DNA from: Bacteroidaceae bacterium
Lineage (GTDB): Bacteria; Bacteroidota; Bacteroidia; Bacteroidales; Bacteroidaceae
DNA: 36,680 nt
Direction of reading: 5' to 3'
NCBI GenBank assembly: GCA_017381015.1
Contig: JAFOCV010000116.1
Location: 1-36,680 of the forward strand
Under the pieces are notes generated by a model that did not search any database, was not told where the DNA came from, and worked only from the letters and a program-made list of their open reading frames with translations. This document shows, piece by piece, positions 1 to 8,791 of this stretch (the first letter of the stretch is position 1; every line of letters begins with the position of its first letter). The translations under genes were made by a program, and so were the position numbers.

Positions 1-777
1 AGCATGTTGGTTTTTGTCTATTTGATTGAGATGCACCGTGAAGATTTTAATTAACGAGCCAGAGCTATACACTCCGAGTGAAAGAGCACAGACTATAATT
101 CCGCTAATCTGTGTAGATGCAAAGACTACATAATAAAAGAAGAATATCAATACTATGGACGGAACGTCGTGAATAGTCTTGATGAAATAGTTAATCGGCA
201 AGGAAATATATTTCAGATGCCTATGGCTATTCATAGCCAGCATCAGCGCTGTAAGGGCAAAAGCTATCAGAATTCCTAGTATGAATATAGATACTGTTGC
301 CACGAATCCCTTAATGATTAGTTTCCAATAGCCTTCAGATATGATGTTGTGGTTGATTCTACGTATCGAATTGTTGAAGAAGTCACCGTTAGAGACAGAT
401 TTCCTATTATCGGGGAGTAAACGGCTGTGAACAATAATCATGGTTTGAGCATCGTCTGATTCAGAATGGACAAGTGATGCATATTCTGGATTTTTGCTCA
501 AGAAATACTCTCCATCCTCTTTTTTCACAATGCCTGCCTCACATTTCCCCATTGCCAATGCCAATAGAAACTCCGAAGGCGATTTGAATTGAACGATATC
601 CGAGTTAGGAATAATTTTCTTCAGGTCTTCATCGATAACAGAATTGTCGAGCACTGCTATGTGCGAACCGTTAAGGTCATCTACTGAAGATATCATGCCC
701 TTGTCGCCACATCCAGCAAGAACCAGCGTGAGCAAAAGCATGATAATATATGTCATCTGTTTTCTTAGTCTCATCAT
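1..777 (-). CDS. Lipoprotein-tethered amino-acid ABC transporter permease (3' part cut by window edge)
   Basis: The reading frame stays open to the left edge, so about 259 N-terminal codons are visible and the C-terminus is missing. A lipoprotein signal peptide ends in LVLAGC (Cys23 or Cys22, depending on which of two adjacent ATGs is used). Residues ~27-115 (DDLNGSHIAVLDNS, then ALAMGKCEAGIV) resemble one lobe of a family-3 amino-acid solute-binding protein. A HisM/GlnP-type permease begins near residue 150, with a hydrophobic segment at ~155-180 and the coupling-loop-like stretch NYFIKTIHDVPSIVLIFFFY. By family it would form the inner-membrane channel of a polar amino-acid importer with its receptor fused and lipid-anchored. 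The receptor part looks too short for a complete two-lobed binding protein. No ATPase gene is visible; it may lie beyond the edge. A promoter-like element precedes it. Confidence 0.75.
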   Translation of the reverse strand, partial: MMRLRKQMTYIIMLLLTLVLAGCGDKGMISSVDDLNGSHIAVLDNSVIDEDLKKIIPNSDIVQFKSPSEFLLALAMGKCEAGIVKKEDGEYFLSKNPEYASLVHSESDDAQTMIIVHSRLLPDNRKSVSNGDFFNNSIRRINHNIISEGYWKLIIKGFVATVSIFILGILIAFALTALMLAMNSHRHLKYISLPINYFIKTIHDVPSIVLIFFFYYVVFASTQISGIIVCALSLGVYSSGSLIKIFTVHLNQIDKNQHA

Positions 778-833
778 AATCAGTACTAAATTTCTGCAGC
801 TCTCATTTTATGCTTATATATATAAAACGGGCA

Positions 834-868
834 CAAAAGTACATAAAATATCTGAATTTGAATGCAAA
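834..868 (-). promoter_or_regulatory. Bacteroidota-type promoter of the ABC permease gene
   Basis: On the minus strand, TACTTTTG at 834-841 matches TAnnTTTG. A TTTG at 865-868 lies 23 bp further upstream, slightly longer than the usual ~20. The start codon is about 55 nt downstream. The rest of 778-994 shows nothing else I can support. Confidence 0.5.
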
Positions 869-994
869 ACAGACCTGATATTTCAAATTTAATACTTGAA
901 ATATCTTGAATATGTAGTATAAGTAGGGTAAACCAGACGGCTAAAGTATATATGTTATGATTGTTTTGGTAAATTAATCTTGATTCATACCGAC

Positions 995-3499
995 TTATAA
1001 GTCAACTTCTATCATTTCATTGTTGACCAACACTTTCACCTTTTGATGTTGTGGAGAACTTAATTTCCAATCTGTAACTTTTCCGTTTTTCCAGGACATA
1101 TCCACCTCTATGTTACCTCTGGCTTTTAATCCAGATGCTTTACCCTCTTTCCATGTTTCAGTGGGTGCGGGGAGCAATTCAATTATCCCTTCGTGTGACT
1201 GTATGAGCATCTCCAGCATGGCAGCTGTTATTCCGTAGTTTCCATCTATTTGAAGAGGAATATGATGAGTGGTAAAGAGATTGTCAAGCATATTGTGCGT
1301 GATAAGTCCCTCTATCATGTCATGCGCCAATTCTCCCTCATGTAGTCTTGCCCATAAGAGGCTTCGCCATGTCCATGCCCATGAGCGTCTGCTATCTCCA
1401 GTTGTCTTTCTGTATGATAGGGACTTTTTGGCTGCTTCTGCCAATTCAGGTGTGTTTCTGAGACTTATACCTTTACCAGGGAAGACGGCAAATAAATGTG
1501 ATGTATGTCTGTGGTCAGTCTCAGGCGAACGGTCTATCATCCATTCCATCAGATTGCCCATCTTGCCTATTTGTGGCGCATACATACGTTCGCATATTTC
1601 TGATATATGGATTCTCCATTGCTCATCAATATTCAGTATTTTAGAGGCCAGAATCGTATTTGCAAACAGTTCACTTACAATTTGTTGGTCGTGAGACACA
1701 CCATCTTCACCCCTAGGTCCATGTTCTGGCGACCATCCGTTTGGTACTACCAATGTTCCCTCTTTTATATGAGCAAGTTCAGGGTACTGACTCACGTCCA
1801 CTCGTTGATAATTTGATTCAAAGTTTTCTCCTCCTTTACCCAAGGATTTCAGTTGTCCTTCCCAGTAATGACACAACTCCTTCATCATGGGGTAAGCTTG
1901 GTTTCGCAGGTAAGTAGTATCGTTGGTAAAGGCAAAATGCTCCCACAAATGTAAGCCATACCAAGCAGCACCAGGAAGATTTACTTGCCAACCGCCAGCA
2001 CCGAATGGATTGTGCGAGGTATATACCACCCAACCATCTTTCACCTTATCCACATTTTCGCCAATGGCGTGCAGGTATTCATGAGTATTCTTGCGGAAAG
2101 GTTCGCGCATGGCATCCAGGTAATCTATCATTGAAAGATGGCATTCACTCAGGTTGCCCGGTTCTGGTAACCAATACACCATCTGGAAGTTTATGTTGCT
2201 ATGATAATCATTACCCCAGGGAGCATCTATCATTCCATTCCATATGCCCTGAAGTCCAGCAGGTAGACTACCTTGTCGTGAAGTGTTAATCATTAGATAA
2301 CGTCCAAAGTTAAACAATGTTTCCTCCAATTCCGGGTCTTCTGCATGCTGACGATAAGCCTCCAGACGTTTATATGTAGACATAGCTTTGAGTGCTTTCG
2401 GAGATTTGCCTAAGGATACATGCTGGCGATTATATAAACCAGTATAATCCTTCAAGTGTCTTGCCTGGAGTTCTGAAAAAGATACCCCCTTAACCTTGGA
2501 TATACGGTCTTTTACAAGTTTCTCTGCCCATTCTCTACGAAATTTTTTCTGAAAATCCATTTCGTAATTTGTTTCTAATGCCAGGACGATGGTACATGAA
2601 TCAGCACCCTCCAATATCAGGTGTTTGTTCTCTGGCTTGAGCACACCACCATGTGGATGTATCATTGCCAGAGCCACGCATTTCATGCCATTCTTCAGCG
2701 TAGAAACCAATTGTATCGTGTTCCATCCCACCATGATGCTATCCTCTGCCCTATGTGGCGCAAAAAGGATGTTGCCATTCAAGCCCGATTTTTCTTCAGA
2801 CTTATAGTTAATCACCATTACCTGGTCGGGATAACTGCAAAATGCTTGGCTTTGTGTCACGTTTCCATTGCGTTCTCCACGGGCAGAGACACAACCTTCA
2901 TCAAGACGTATTTCGCGAATGAATGAAGCTTTCGCTACAGGTGTGCCAAAGTCGAAAATAAGGTCGCCAACGGGTTGATAACCGCCAAAATCGTCATCAA
3001 TAGCATCGGGACCCTGCTCACGGTTAAAACTCTTGTCTCCTTTATTGTTGATGGTACCAGCATTCAATCCTCCCGACCAGAAAGAAACCTCATTCAATGC
3101 ATATCTGTCTCTGCCACTACCATGAAAAACAGATGCTGCTATACGCCCATTACCTATGGGGTATGGTTCGCCTTCCCATATACGCACTGGGTTGGGATAT
3201 TTTCCATGCGTCATACTGTCAGTCTCTTCCAGCAGGTAATTATTTCCTTCGCCTTCTGACCATTGCTTGATATATGGAGAGGGATTAGCTACACGGGGTA
3301 GGATAGGGCGTTTTTCTCCCTCCCATATACCATCGTATATGTCAGATGTCAGTCCCAATTCATACTGATTCTCAAACACCTGCGTATAGGCAGGTATGTC
3401 CGACCATACACGTTGGTTTTCACTCACTGATTTGTTTGCCGAACAGGATAGCAATGTTGCTATTATTCCTAAGCATAGAATTGTATAATGTTTCCTCAT
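995..3499 (-). CDS. GH95 alpha-L-fucosidase / alpha-L-galactosidase-type lipoprotein
   Basis: The 834-aa product starts with a lipoprotein signal (LLSC, Cys19), so it is probably attached to the outer membrane or periplasmic face. The rest has the GH95 architecture: an N-terminal beta-sandwich (~95-330), a linker, an (alpha/alpha)6 barrel (~370-770) and a C-terminal beta region. GH95 enzymes hydrolyse terminal alpha-1,2-linked L-fucose, or L-galactose in some plant-glycan enzymes, with inversion. By motif analogy with the Bifidobacterium enzyme, the active site would be Asn435 and Asn437 (NIN in YHSNINFQM), Glu592 (WSPEHG) and Asp752 (QIDGNYG). The residues after NIN read FQMVYWLPE, where many relatives have xQMNYWPAE, so the exact sugar preference is uncertain. 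It lies downstream of the gal operon terminator and has its own promoter, so it is a neighbour rather than an operon member. Confidence 0.9.
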   Translation of the reverse strand: MRKHYTILCLGIIATLLSCSANKSVSENQRVWSDIPAYTQVFENQYELGLTSDIYDGIWEGEKRPILPRVANPSPYIKQWSEGEGNNYLLEETDSMTHGKYPNPVRIWEGEPYPIGNGRIAASVFHGSGRDRYALNEVSFWSGGLNAGTINNKGDKSFNREQGPDAIDDDFGGYQPVGDLIFDFGTPVAKASFIREIRLDEGCVSARGERNGNVTQSQAFCSYPDQVMVINYKSEEKSGLNGNILFAPHRAEDSIMVGWNTIQLVSTLKNGMKCVALAMIHPHGGVLKPENKHLILEGADSCTIVLALETNYEMDFQKKFRREWAEKLVKDRISKVKGVSFSELQARHLKDYTGLYNRQHVSLGKSPKALKAMSTYKRLEAYRQHAEDPELEETLFNFGRYLMINTSRQGSLPAGLQGIWNGMIDAPWGNDYHSNINFQMVYWLPEPGNLSECHLSMIDYLDAMREPFRKNTHEYLHAIGENVDKVKDGWVVYTSHNPFGAGGWQVNLPGAAWYGLHLWEHFAFTNDTTYLRNQAYPMMKELCHYWEGQLKSLGKGGENFESNYQRVDVSQYPELAHIKEGTLVVPNGWSPEHGPRGEDGVSHDQQIVSELFANTILASKILNIDEQWRIHISEICERMYAPQIGKMGNLMEWMIDRSPETDHRHTSHLFAVFPGKGISLRNTPELAEAAKKSLSYRKTTGDSRRSWAWTWRSLLWARLHEGELAHDMIEGLITHNMLDNLFTTHHIPLQIDGNYGITAAMLEMLIQSHEGIIELLPAPTETWKEGKASGLKARGNIEVDMSWKNGKVTDWKLSSPQHQKVKVLVNNEMIEVDL

Positions 3500-3521
3500 G
3501 TGTGATGTTTTCTTACCAGCA

Positions 3522-3529
3522 CAAAGTTA
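3522..3529 (-). promoter_or_regulatory. -7 element upstream of the GH95 gene
   Basis: TAACTTTG on the minus strand matches TAnnTTTG and lies 22 bp before the ATG at 3499. I could not find a convincing -33 TTG at the usual distance. Confidence 0.5.
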
Positions 3530-3645
3530 GTAAATTAGTTTCATATTTTACATTCATATTCATCAACATTAGTGTTTTTCTCATCTATTTTCTATTTCAG
3601 GACTATTCGGATAGAAGCAAAATCCGATTTCATTCATTTTTCTAC

Positions 3646-3686
3646 AAAAAAAATCACTCCCCGTACCACGATTGGGTAGGGGAGTG
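3646..3686 (-). terminator. Intrinsic terminator of the galM-transporter-galK operon
   Basis: On the minus strand the stem CACTCCCC/GGGGAGTG (3655-3662 with 3679-3686) is extended inward by TACC/GGTA. It is followed, after one A, by eight consecutive T residues (3646-3653). It lies just after the galK stop codon at 3717, so it should separate the gal operon from the GH95 gene. Confidence 0.85.
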
Positions 3687-3716
3687 AAATATAATAACGT
3701 CTAATGTTGTTATCGA

Positions 3717-4877
3717 TTAGCAGAGCTTACGAGAACCGTCACCGATAACTACGTCGATTACGATAGGAGCCTTGCCATACTTAGCAGCGAACTTCTCCTT
3801 CACAACCTTTACGAAGTTGTCATATAGCTCGTCAGCAACCAGGTTGATGGTGCAACCACCGAAGCCACCACCCATGATACGGCTACCAGTTACGCCTTCT
3901 TCCTTAGCAATCTCGTTCAAGAAATCAAGTTCCTCACAAGATACCTCGTACTCCTGGCTCAAGCCATAGTGAGTCTCGTACATCTTCTGACCAACGGTCT
4001 CGTAGTCACCACGCTCCAATGCATCACACACTGCCAATACGCGGTCAACCTCGCCGATAACGTAACGTGCTCTCTTGTAATCCTCTTCGCTTACCTCAGC
4101 CTTAACCTCGTCAAGAAGAGCCATGTTTGCATCGCGCAATGTCTCTACCTCGGGGTGGTGCTTGTTGATAACGGCAGCAACGCGCTCGCAAGAAAGACGA
4201 CGCTCGTTGTAGGGGCTACCTGCCAACTCGTGCTTAACGCAGCTGTTTACCAATACCAACTTGTAACCTTCGGGATTCCAGGGGAAGTATGCATACTCAC
4301 CGCTGCGGCAGTCAAGACGCATCAAGCTACCAGCCTTACCGTGTACGCTGGCAAACTGGTCCATGATACCACAGTTACAGCCAATGTACTTGTGCTCGGT
4401 GCGCTGACCAACGCGTGCCAACTCCATCTTCTCGATCTTGTTGTCGCCCCATAGGTCGTTGCAAGCAAATGCGAAGGTGCTCTCCAATGCAGCAGAAGAA
4501 CTCATACCTGCACCAAGGGGTACATCACCTGCGAAAGCAGTGTTGAAGCCCTCAACGGGTACACCTAGAGCCATCATCTCGCGGCAAACACCGTAGATGT
4601 AGCGTGCCCAAGTAGCCTTAGGACCTTCGGGGTCGTCAAGACAGAATGTTACCTTGTCCTTCAAGTCGATAGAGTAAGCATTGACGTTGCGAGTGCCGTT
4701 GGGCTTAATCTCTGCAATCATACCCTGCTGTACTGCACCGGGGAATACGAAGCCATTATTATAGTCAGTATGCTCACCGATCAAGTTAATACGACCGGGA
4801 GAAGCATATACACTACCTGTTGTACCATCGAAGTGCTTAATGAAGCGACTTCTTACGTCATCAATTGTTAGTCTCAT
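3717..4877 (-). CDS. galK: Galactokinase
   Basis: This 386-aa GHMP-family kinase phosphorylates alpha-D-galactose at C1 using ATP, the first committed Leloir step in the cytosol. The galactokinase signature PGRINLIGEHTDYNNG lies at residues 27-42. The GHMP ATP-binding motif PLGAGMSSSAALE is at ~120-132, with the catalytic-base Asp in IMDQF at ~173, and the third motif GGGFGG is near the C-terminus. The length is normal for the family. The gene follows the sugar transporter after 35 bp and ends the operon at a strong terminator. No galT or galE is present in the window, so the remaining Leloir steps must be encoded elsewhere. Confidence 0.98.
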   Translation of the reverse strand: MRLTIDDVRSRFIKHFDGTTGSVYASPGRINLIGEHTDYNNGFVFPGAVQQGMIAEIKPNGTRNVNAYSIDLKDKVTFCLDDPEGPKATWARYIYGVCREMMALGVPVEGFNTAFAGDVPLGAGMSSSAALESTFAFACNDLWGDNKIEKMELARVGQRTEHKYIGCNCGIMDQFASVHGKAGSLMRLDCRSGEYAYFPWNPEGYKLVLVNSCVKHELAGSPYNERRLSCERVAAVINKHHPEVETLRDANMALLDEVKAEVSEEDYKRARYVIGEVDRVLAVCDALERGDYETVGQKMYETHYGLSQEYEVSCEELDFLNEIAKEEGVTGSRIMGGGFGGCTINLVADELYDNFVKVVKEKFAAKYGKAPIVIDVVIGDGSRKLC

Positions 4878-4912
4878 AGTTTATTTAGGATTTTTTATTA
4901 GATTTGTAAATA

Positions 4913-6187
4913 TTACTCAGAGCGCTTTGAAACGCGGCTACCGATAAGAGCGTAGAACAATAGGTATGCTGCGCAGAATACTACTACCCAGAAGCTGGTC
5001 ATGTAGTCTGTCAAGTCAGCAACGTAACCCTGGATACCCATCATGATAGCGCAACCGAATACCATGGTCATGAAGATACCAGAAGCGATAGCGGTGTACT
5101 TGCCAAGACCCTCTACAGCCATGTTGAAGATAGCACCCCACATTACTGATGTGCAAAGACCAACCAACAAGAATGAGAAGATGCCAAGGGGGACAGGCTG
5201 CCAGATAAGCTCTAGCTTACCCCAGTCAACACCAGGGAAGTTAACCAATACGTCTGCGGGAGCATACATACCGAAGATAACCAATGCCAATGTAGCGATA
5301 GATACTGTGGTAATCATAGCGCGAGCACTAACCTTGCTACCGATAGAAGCACCTACGAAACGACCTACAAGCATCATAGCCCAGTATACAGCTACAATCA
5401 TACCTACAGTAGCAGCAGGAATAGAGTAGGGCTCAGATGTAAGCATCTGCTGAACAGCGTTGGGCACACCTACCTCGATACCCATGTACAAGAAGATAGC
5501 CAAAGCACCGAGAGCAAAGTGACGGTGGCTCATAGCACCCTTGATAAGGTCTACACGAACAGGTGCCTGCTCAGGCTCCTCAATCTTGGTGAAAAGAATA
5601 ACGATGAATGCAATGATAAAGATAGCAAGAGCAATCATCAAAGCAGGAGTAGCGTCAGCAATCTTAGCCTTGCTTGCGTCTGCGATAAGAGCACCCATAA
5701 GGATGTAACAAGCTACTGCAGCAGAAGAGTTGAATACACCACCAATCTGAATCAACTGGTTACCAGAGTTACCACCACCACCAAGAAGGTTAAGCATGGG
5801 GTTAACTACGCAGTTCAAGATACACATGCAAAGACCAGCGATGAATGCACCAATTAGATAGATACCGAATACAAGACCAATGTTCTCCTGAGCATTGAAC
5901 TGACCGCTCAACCACTGGATAAGGATACCTGTAGCACCTACAACTAGACCGATAAGAGCAGTCTTCTTGTAACCGAACTTAGCGATTAGCATACCTGCGG
6001 GAATACCCATCACCAAGTAAGCGATAAAGTTACCGTAGTTACCAATCTGTGCAAGAACGTTTGAAATCTCACCCTGGTTCTTGATAATGGTTGCCATAGG
6101 TGTACACAAGTTGGTAACGAAGGCAATCATTGCAAATAGCGCAATCATTACAATAATCGCGCCCCACTGTTTTGTTTTTTGAGCCAT
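4913..6187 (-). CDS. FucP/GluP-family MFS glucose/galactose transporter
   Basis: The 424-aa protein is hydrophobic throughout, with about twelve predicted membrane segments. It resembles the FucP/GluP subfamily of the major facilitator superfamily, which imports monosaccharides by proton or cation symport across the inner membrane. The N-terminal region contains TPMATIIKNQ and the MGIPAGMLIAKFGYKKTALIG helix-loop typical of the group (first halves of the MFS repeat). Its position between galM and galK makes galactose (or glucose/galactose) the most likely substrate; that is inference from context. It starts with MAQKTKQWG, 129 bp after galM, and the gap holds a strong RNA hairpin that could set its level relative to galM. 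Uptake of fucose released by the neighbouring GH95 enzyme cannot be excluded. Confidence 0.92.
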   Translation of the reverse strand: MAQKTKQWGAIIVMIALFAMIAFVTNLCTPMATIIKNQGEISNVLAQIGNYGNFIAYLVMGIPAGMLIAKFGYKKTALIGLVVGATGILIQWLSGQFNAQENIGLVFGIYLIGAFIAGLCMCILNCVVNPMLNLLGGGGNSGNQLIQIGGVFNSSAAVACYILMGALIADASKAKIADATPALMIALAIFIIAFIVILFTKIEEPEQAPVRVDLIKGAMSHRHFALGALAIFLYMGIEVGVPNAVQQMLTSEPYSIPAATVGMIVAVYWAMMLVGRFVGASIGSKVSARAMITTVSIATLALVIFGMYAPADVLVNFPGVDWGKLELIWQPVPLGIFSFLLVGLCTSVMWGAIFNMAVEGLGKYTAIASGIFMTMVFGCAIMMGIQGYVADLTDYMTSFWVVVFCAAYLLFYALIGSRVSKRSE

Positions 6188-6266
6188 TTGTTTAAATAAG
6201 TTTGTTTAAATTATTATTAATAAAGTTTTTGTAATATTCTAAAACTGTATCGTTATAATCAATTAA

Positions 6267-6302
6267 AGCCACCCTCTCTTTTGGGTAAAAGAAAGAGTAG
6301 CT
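6267..6302 (-). promoter_or_regulatory. Intercistronic hairpin between galM and the sugar transporter
   Basis: In the minus-strand transcript, the two 16-nt arms (6287-6302 and 6267-6282) pair at every position around the 4-nt loop ACCC. Thirteen pairs are Watson-Crick and three are G-U. In the opposite-strand RNA the same three positions would be A-C mismatches, so the fold suits only the gal mRNA. The arm is followed by UUUAAUUG, a weak U-tract. A partial terminator or an RNase barrier that unbalances galM and transporter expression is the likeliest role. Confidence 0.6.
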
Positions 6303-6316
6303 TGAATGGATTAGTA

Positions 6317-7396
6317 TTATTTTTCTACGCCAAACTTGTAAACGGTCTTCTGTACATAGATTTCGCCTGGCTTCAACTGTGTGCTGGGGAAGTGAGCACG
6401 GTTGGGAGAGTCGGGGAAGTGCTGTGCTTCGAAGCAAAGACCAGAGTGCTTGCCAAATGTTGCACCATGCTGTCCCTTGTAGCCGTCTGCCCAGTTGTCG
6501 CTATAGAACTGTACACCAGGTTCTGTGGTCCAGCATTCCATTGTACGGCCAGTTGATGGTTCTACCATAGAAGCTGCCAATGTCAATTCTCCTGGTTCGC
6601 GCTTGTTCAAAACATAACAATGGTCATAGCCAGTGCCATTCTTGATTTGCTCATCATCTGCAGCGATGTCTCTGCCTACGGGCTTGGGAGTGCGGAAATC
6701 AAATGGTGTGCCCTCTACCTTGCGAATTTCGCCAGTGGGAATGCTATTCTCGTCAATGGGTACGTAGAAGTCAGCATTGATGGTAAGAATAGTGTCTAGC
6801 TGAGAGGGTGTGGGATTGGCAATACCAGTCAGTGAGAAGAAACCATGGCTAGTCATATTCACTACGGTCTTCTTGTTGGTAGTACCACGATAGTCAATAA
6901 CCAATTCGTTGTCATTGGTAAGTGAGTACTTGACTGTCATGCTTACTTCGCCGGGGAAACCCTCTTCATAGTATGCAAAGGTATAGCGGAGTACCAATTC
7001 CTGGTCGTTCAACTGCTCTGCATCCCATACACGAGCGTGGCATCCAGTGGGACCACCATGCAGGTGATTAGGACCATTGTTGATAGACAAGCTATATTCC
7101 TTATTATTCATGGTAAATTTACCACGACAGATACGGTTACCATATCTACCCACCAAGGTTGAAAGGAAAGGTTCTGGACTGCTCAGACAATCCTGGATGC
7201 AATCATGTCCCTGAATCACATTAGCCATATTGCCATCGCGGTCTGGTACCATGATTGACACCAACGAACCGCCATAGTTGGTAATGCTTACTTCCATGCC
7301 CTGAGCATTGGTCAGAGTATACAGGTCGGTCTCTTTGCCCTGTACCATGGCTTGGAAGTTTTCACGCTTCAAGCCGGAAATCAAATTTTTCTCCAT
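6317..7396 (-). CDS. galM: Aldose 1-epimerase (galactose mutarotase)
   Basis: This 359-aa cytosolic enzyme interconverts alpha and beta anomers of galactose or glucose, supplying the alpha form to GalK. Family motifs are present: NHLHGG (His111 and His113), the catalytic-acid region TSHGFFSL with His184 (TNHxYFNL in many relatives), YDHCYVL, and the catalytic-base region CFEAQHFPDSPN with Glu323. No signal peptide is visible. It is the first gene of the gal operon. A well-formed TTG-N20-TATATTTG promoter lies just upstream, directly after the folC stop. The variant TSHGFFSL is an ordinary divergence because the His is kept. Confidence 0.97.
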   Translation of the reverse strand: MEKNLISGLKRENFQAMVQGKETDLYTLTNAQGMEVSITNYGGSLVSIMVPDRDGNMANVIQGHDCIQDCLSSPEPFLSTLVGRYGNRICRGKFTMNNKEYSLSINNGPNHLHGGPTGCHARVWDAEQLNDQELVLRYTFAYYEEGFPGEVSMTVKYSLTNDNELVIDYRGTTNKKTVVNMTSHGFFSLTGIANPTPSQLDTILTINADFYVPIDENSIPTGEIRKVEGTPFDFRTPKPVGRDIAADDEQIKNGTGYDHCYVLNKREPGELTLAASMVEPSTGRTMECWTTEPGVQFYSDNWADGYKGQHGATFGKHSGLCFEAQHFPDSPNRAHFPSTQLKPGEIYVQKTVYKFGVEK

Positions 7397-7431
7397 TGGT
7401 ATTAGTAATTAAAATAGATTATTCGACGTTG

Positions 7432-7462
7432 CAAATATACAAAATATTCTCCATACGGCCAA
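7432..7462 (-). promoter_or_regulatory. Promoter of the galM-transporter-galK operon
   Basis: On the minus strand TTG (7460-7462), 20 bp, then TATATTTG (7432-7439) matches the Bacteroidota -33/-7 consensus closely. The predicted start gives a leader of about 30 nt. It sits in the 106-bp gap after folC, which separates the gal operon from grpE-dnaJ-folC. Confidence 0.75.
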
Positions 7463-7502
7463 TATTACGCGCCGAAAATACGCTCAGAGTGGCTCCTAAA
7501 TG

Positions 7503-8753
7503 TTAAAAACTGTTTCTAAGTATATCTGCTACGACAAAAGTGCTGCCTCCAATGAAGATTGTATCCTCAGAATTGCACTTGTTTTTTGCCGCTTGAAAAG
7601 CGGTCTCCACATTGCCATAAACGGAGCCTTGCAAATCATGCTTTTGAGCTATTGCTGCAAAGTCTTCTGCGGGCATGGCACGCTTTACGCTGGCTTGGGT
7701 AAAGTAATATGTTGCATCCTTGGGGAGCATGCTCACAACCTTTTCTATATCCTTGTCTCCAACCATACCTATTACAATGTGCAGATGACCTGGAGTCATT
7801 GCCAGTTGTTTGCTCAAATACTCCCATCCGCCCACGTTGTGACCGGTGTCGCATATTGTGAGGGGTTTGTTGGATAGTGTTTGCCATCTGCCCATGAGTC
7901 CTGTGATGCCACATACGTTGGCAAAGCCCTGTCTAATGTGCTCCTGAGTAATATTAAGAGATGTTTTTATTCCCTCAACCTCTCCCGTAAGGAAATCGAG
8001 GGCGGTAAGTATGGTTTGAGTGTTTTTTTCTTGGCAAAAGCCCTTCAGTTCCGTCTCCACAGGAGTATGATGCATTTCATCAGCAAACATGATGGGAGCG
8101 TTCTCTGTATTTGCTTTCTCGCAGAAAACGGTTCTGACCTCTGTGTTGCCGCCTGTTTCGCCTATTACCACGGGAGTGTCCCTTTTGATGATGCCGGCTT
8201 TTTCCTTGGCTATGGCAGGCAGCGTATTGCCCAGGAACTGAACGTGGTCGTAGCTGATGTTTGTGATGATGGAGAGAATGGGCGAGATGATATTGGTGCA
8301 ATCAAGTCTGCCACCAAGACCTGTTTCTATTACGGCAATGTCTATCTCGGCTTCTTCAAAATACTTTAGTGCCAAGGCTGTGGCCAGTTCGAAAAAGGAG
8401 GGGTGAAGTGGTTCAAAGAAATCTCTCTCTTGCTCTACGAATTTTACCACTCGCTCCTCTGGTATCATCACGCCATTGACTTTGATGCGCTCTCTGAAGT
8501 CCACCAGATGCGGGCTGGTATACAGGCCAACCTTGTAGCCAGCGCTCTGCAGTATGGCGGCCAGGGTGTGGCTGGTGCTGCCCTTGCCATTGGTGCCGGC
8601 TACGTGTATTGTCTGGTACTTGGTGTGTGGGTGACCAAAGTGCTCGTCCAGTGCGAGCGTATTGCTCAATCCTTCTTTATAAGCACCAGCCCCGATATTC
8701 TGGAATAACGGGGCTGAGGTGAAAAGATATTCTGTAGCTTCGCTATAAGTCAT
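7503..8753 (-). CDS. folC: Bifunctional folylpolyglutamate synthase / dihydrofolate synthase
   Basis: The 416-aa Mur-ligase-family enzyme adds glutamate to dihydropteroate and to reduced folates in the cytosol, in folate biosynthesis and retention. The ATP-binding loop HVAGTNGKGSTSH lies at ~residues 44-56. ETGLGGRLDCTNII and ISYDHVQFLGNT are the usual Mur-ligase central motifs, and ICDTGHNVGG marks the C-terminal domain. I chose the ATG at 8753 (MTYSEATEYLF); an upstream in-frame TTG at 8777 would add eight unconserved residues. It lies 38 bp after dnaJ, so it is probably the last gene of the grpE operon. Pairing folC with chaperones looks like operon convenience rather than shared function. 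Confidence 0.95.
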   Translation of the reverse strand: MTYSEATEYLFTSAPLFQNIGAGAYKEGLSNTLALDEHFGHPHTKYQTIHVAGTNGKGSTSHTLAAILQSAGYKVGLYTSPHLVDFRERIKVNGVMIPEERVVKFVEQERDFFEPLHPSFFELATALALKYFEEAEIDIAVIETGLGGRLDCTNIISPILSIITNISYDHVQFLGNTLPAIAKEKAGIIKRDTPVVIGETGGNTEVRTVFCEKANTENAPIMFADEMHHTPVETELKGFCQEKNTQTILTALDFLTGEVEGIKTSLNITQEHIRQGFANVCGITGLMGRWQTLSNKPLTICDTGHNVGGWEYLSKQLAMTPGHLHIVIGMVGDKDIEKVVSMLPKDATYYFTQASVKRAMPAEDFAAIAQKHDLQGSVYGNVETAFQAAKNKCNSEDTIFIGGSTFVVADILRNSF

Positions 8754-8791
8754 CTTTGTATATTCTTTTATAACCAACGAGTTATAATGTC

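Noticed and set aside
3969-4454. Long plus-strand frame opposite galK
   Set aside because: It is a shadow of galK caused by its codon bias; the minus frame carries all galactokinase motifs.
995-7396. Fucosidase as a member of the galactose operon
   Set aside because: A strong terminator (3646-3686) and a separate -7 element lie between galK and the GH95 gene.
8754-8777. TTG start extending folC upstream
   Set aside because: The added residues are not conserved in type, and an ATG gives the usual N-terminus.
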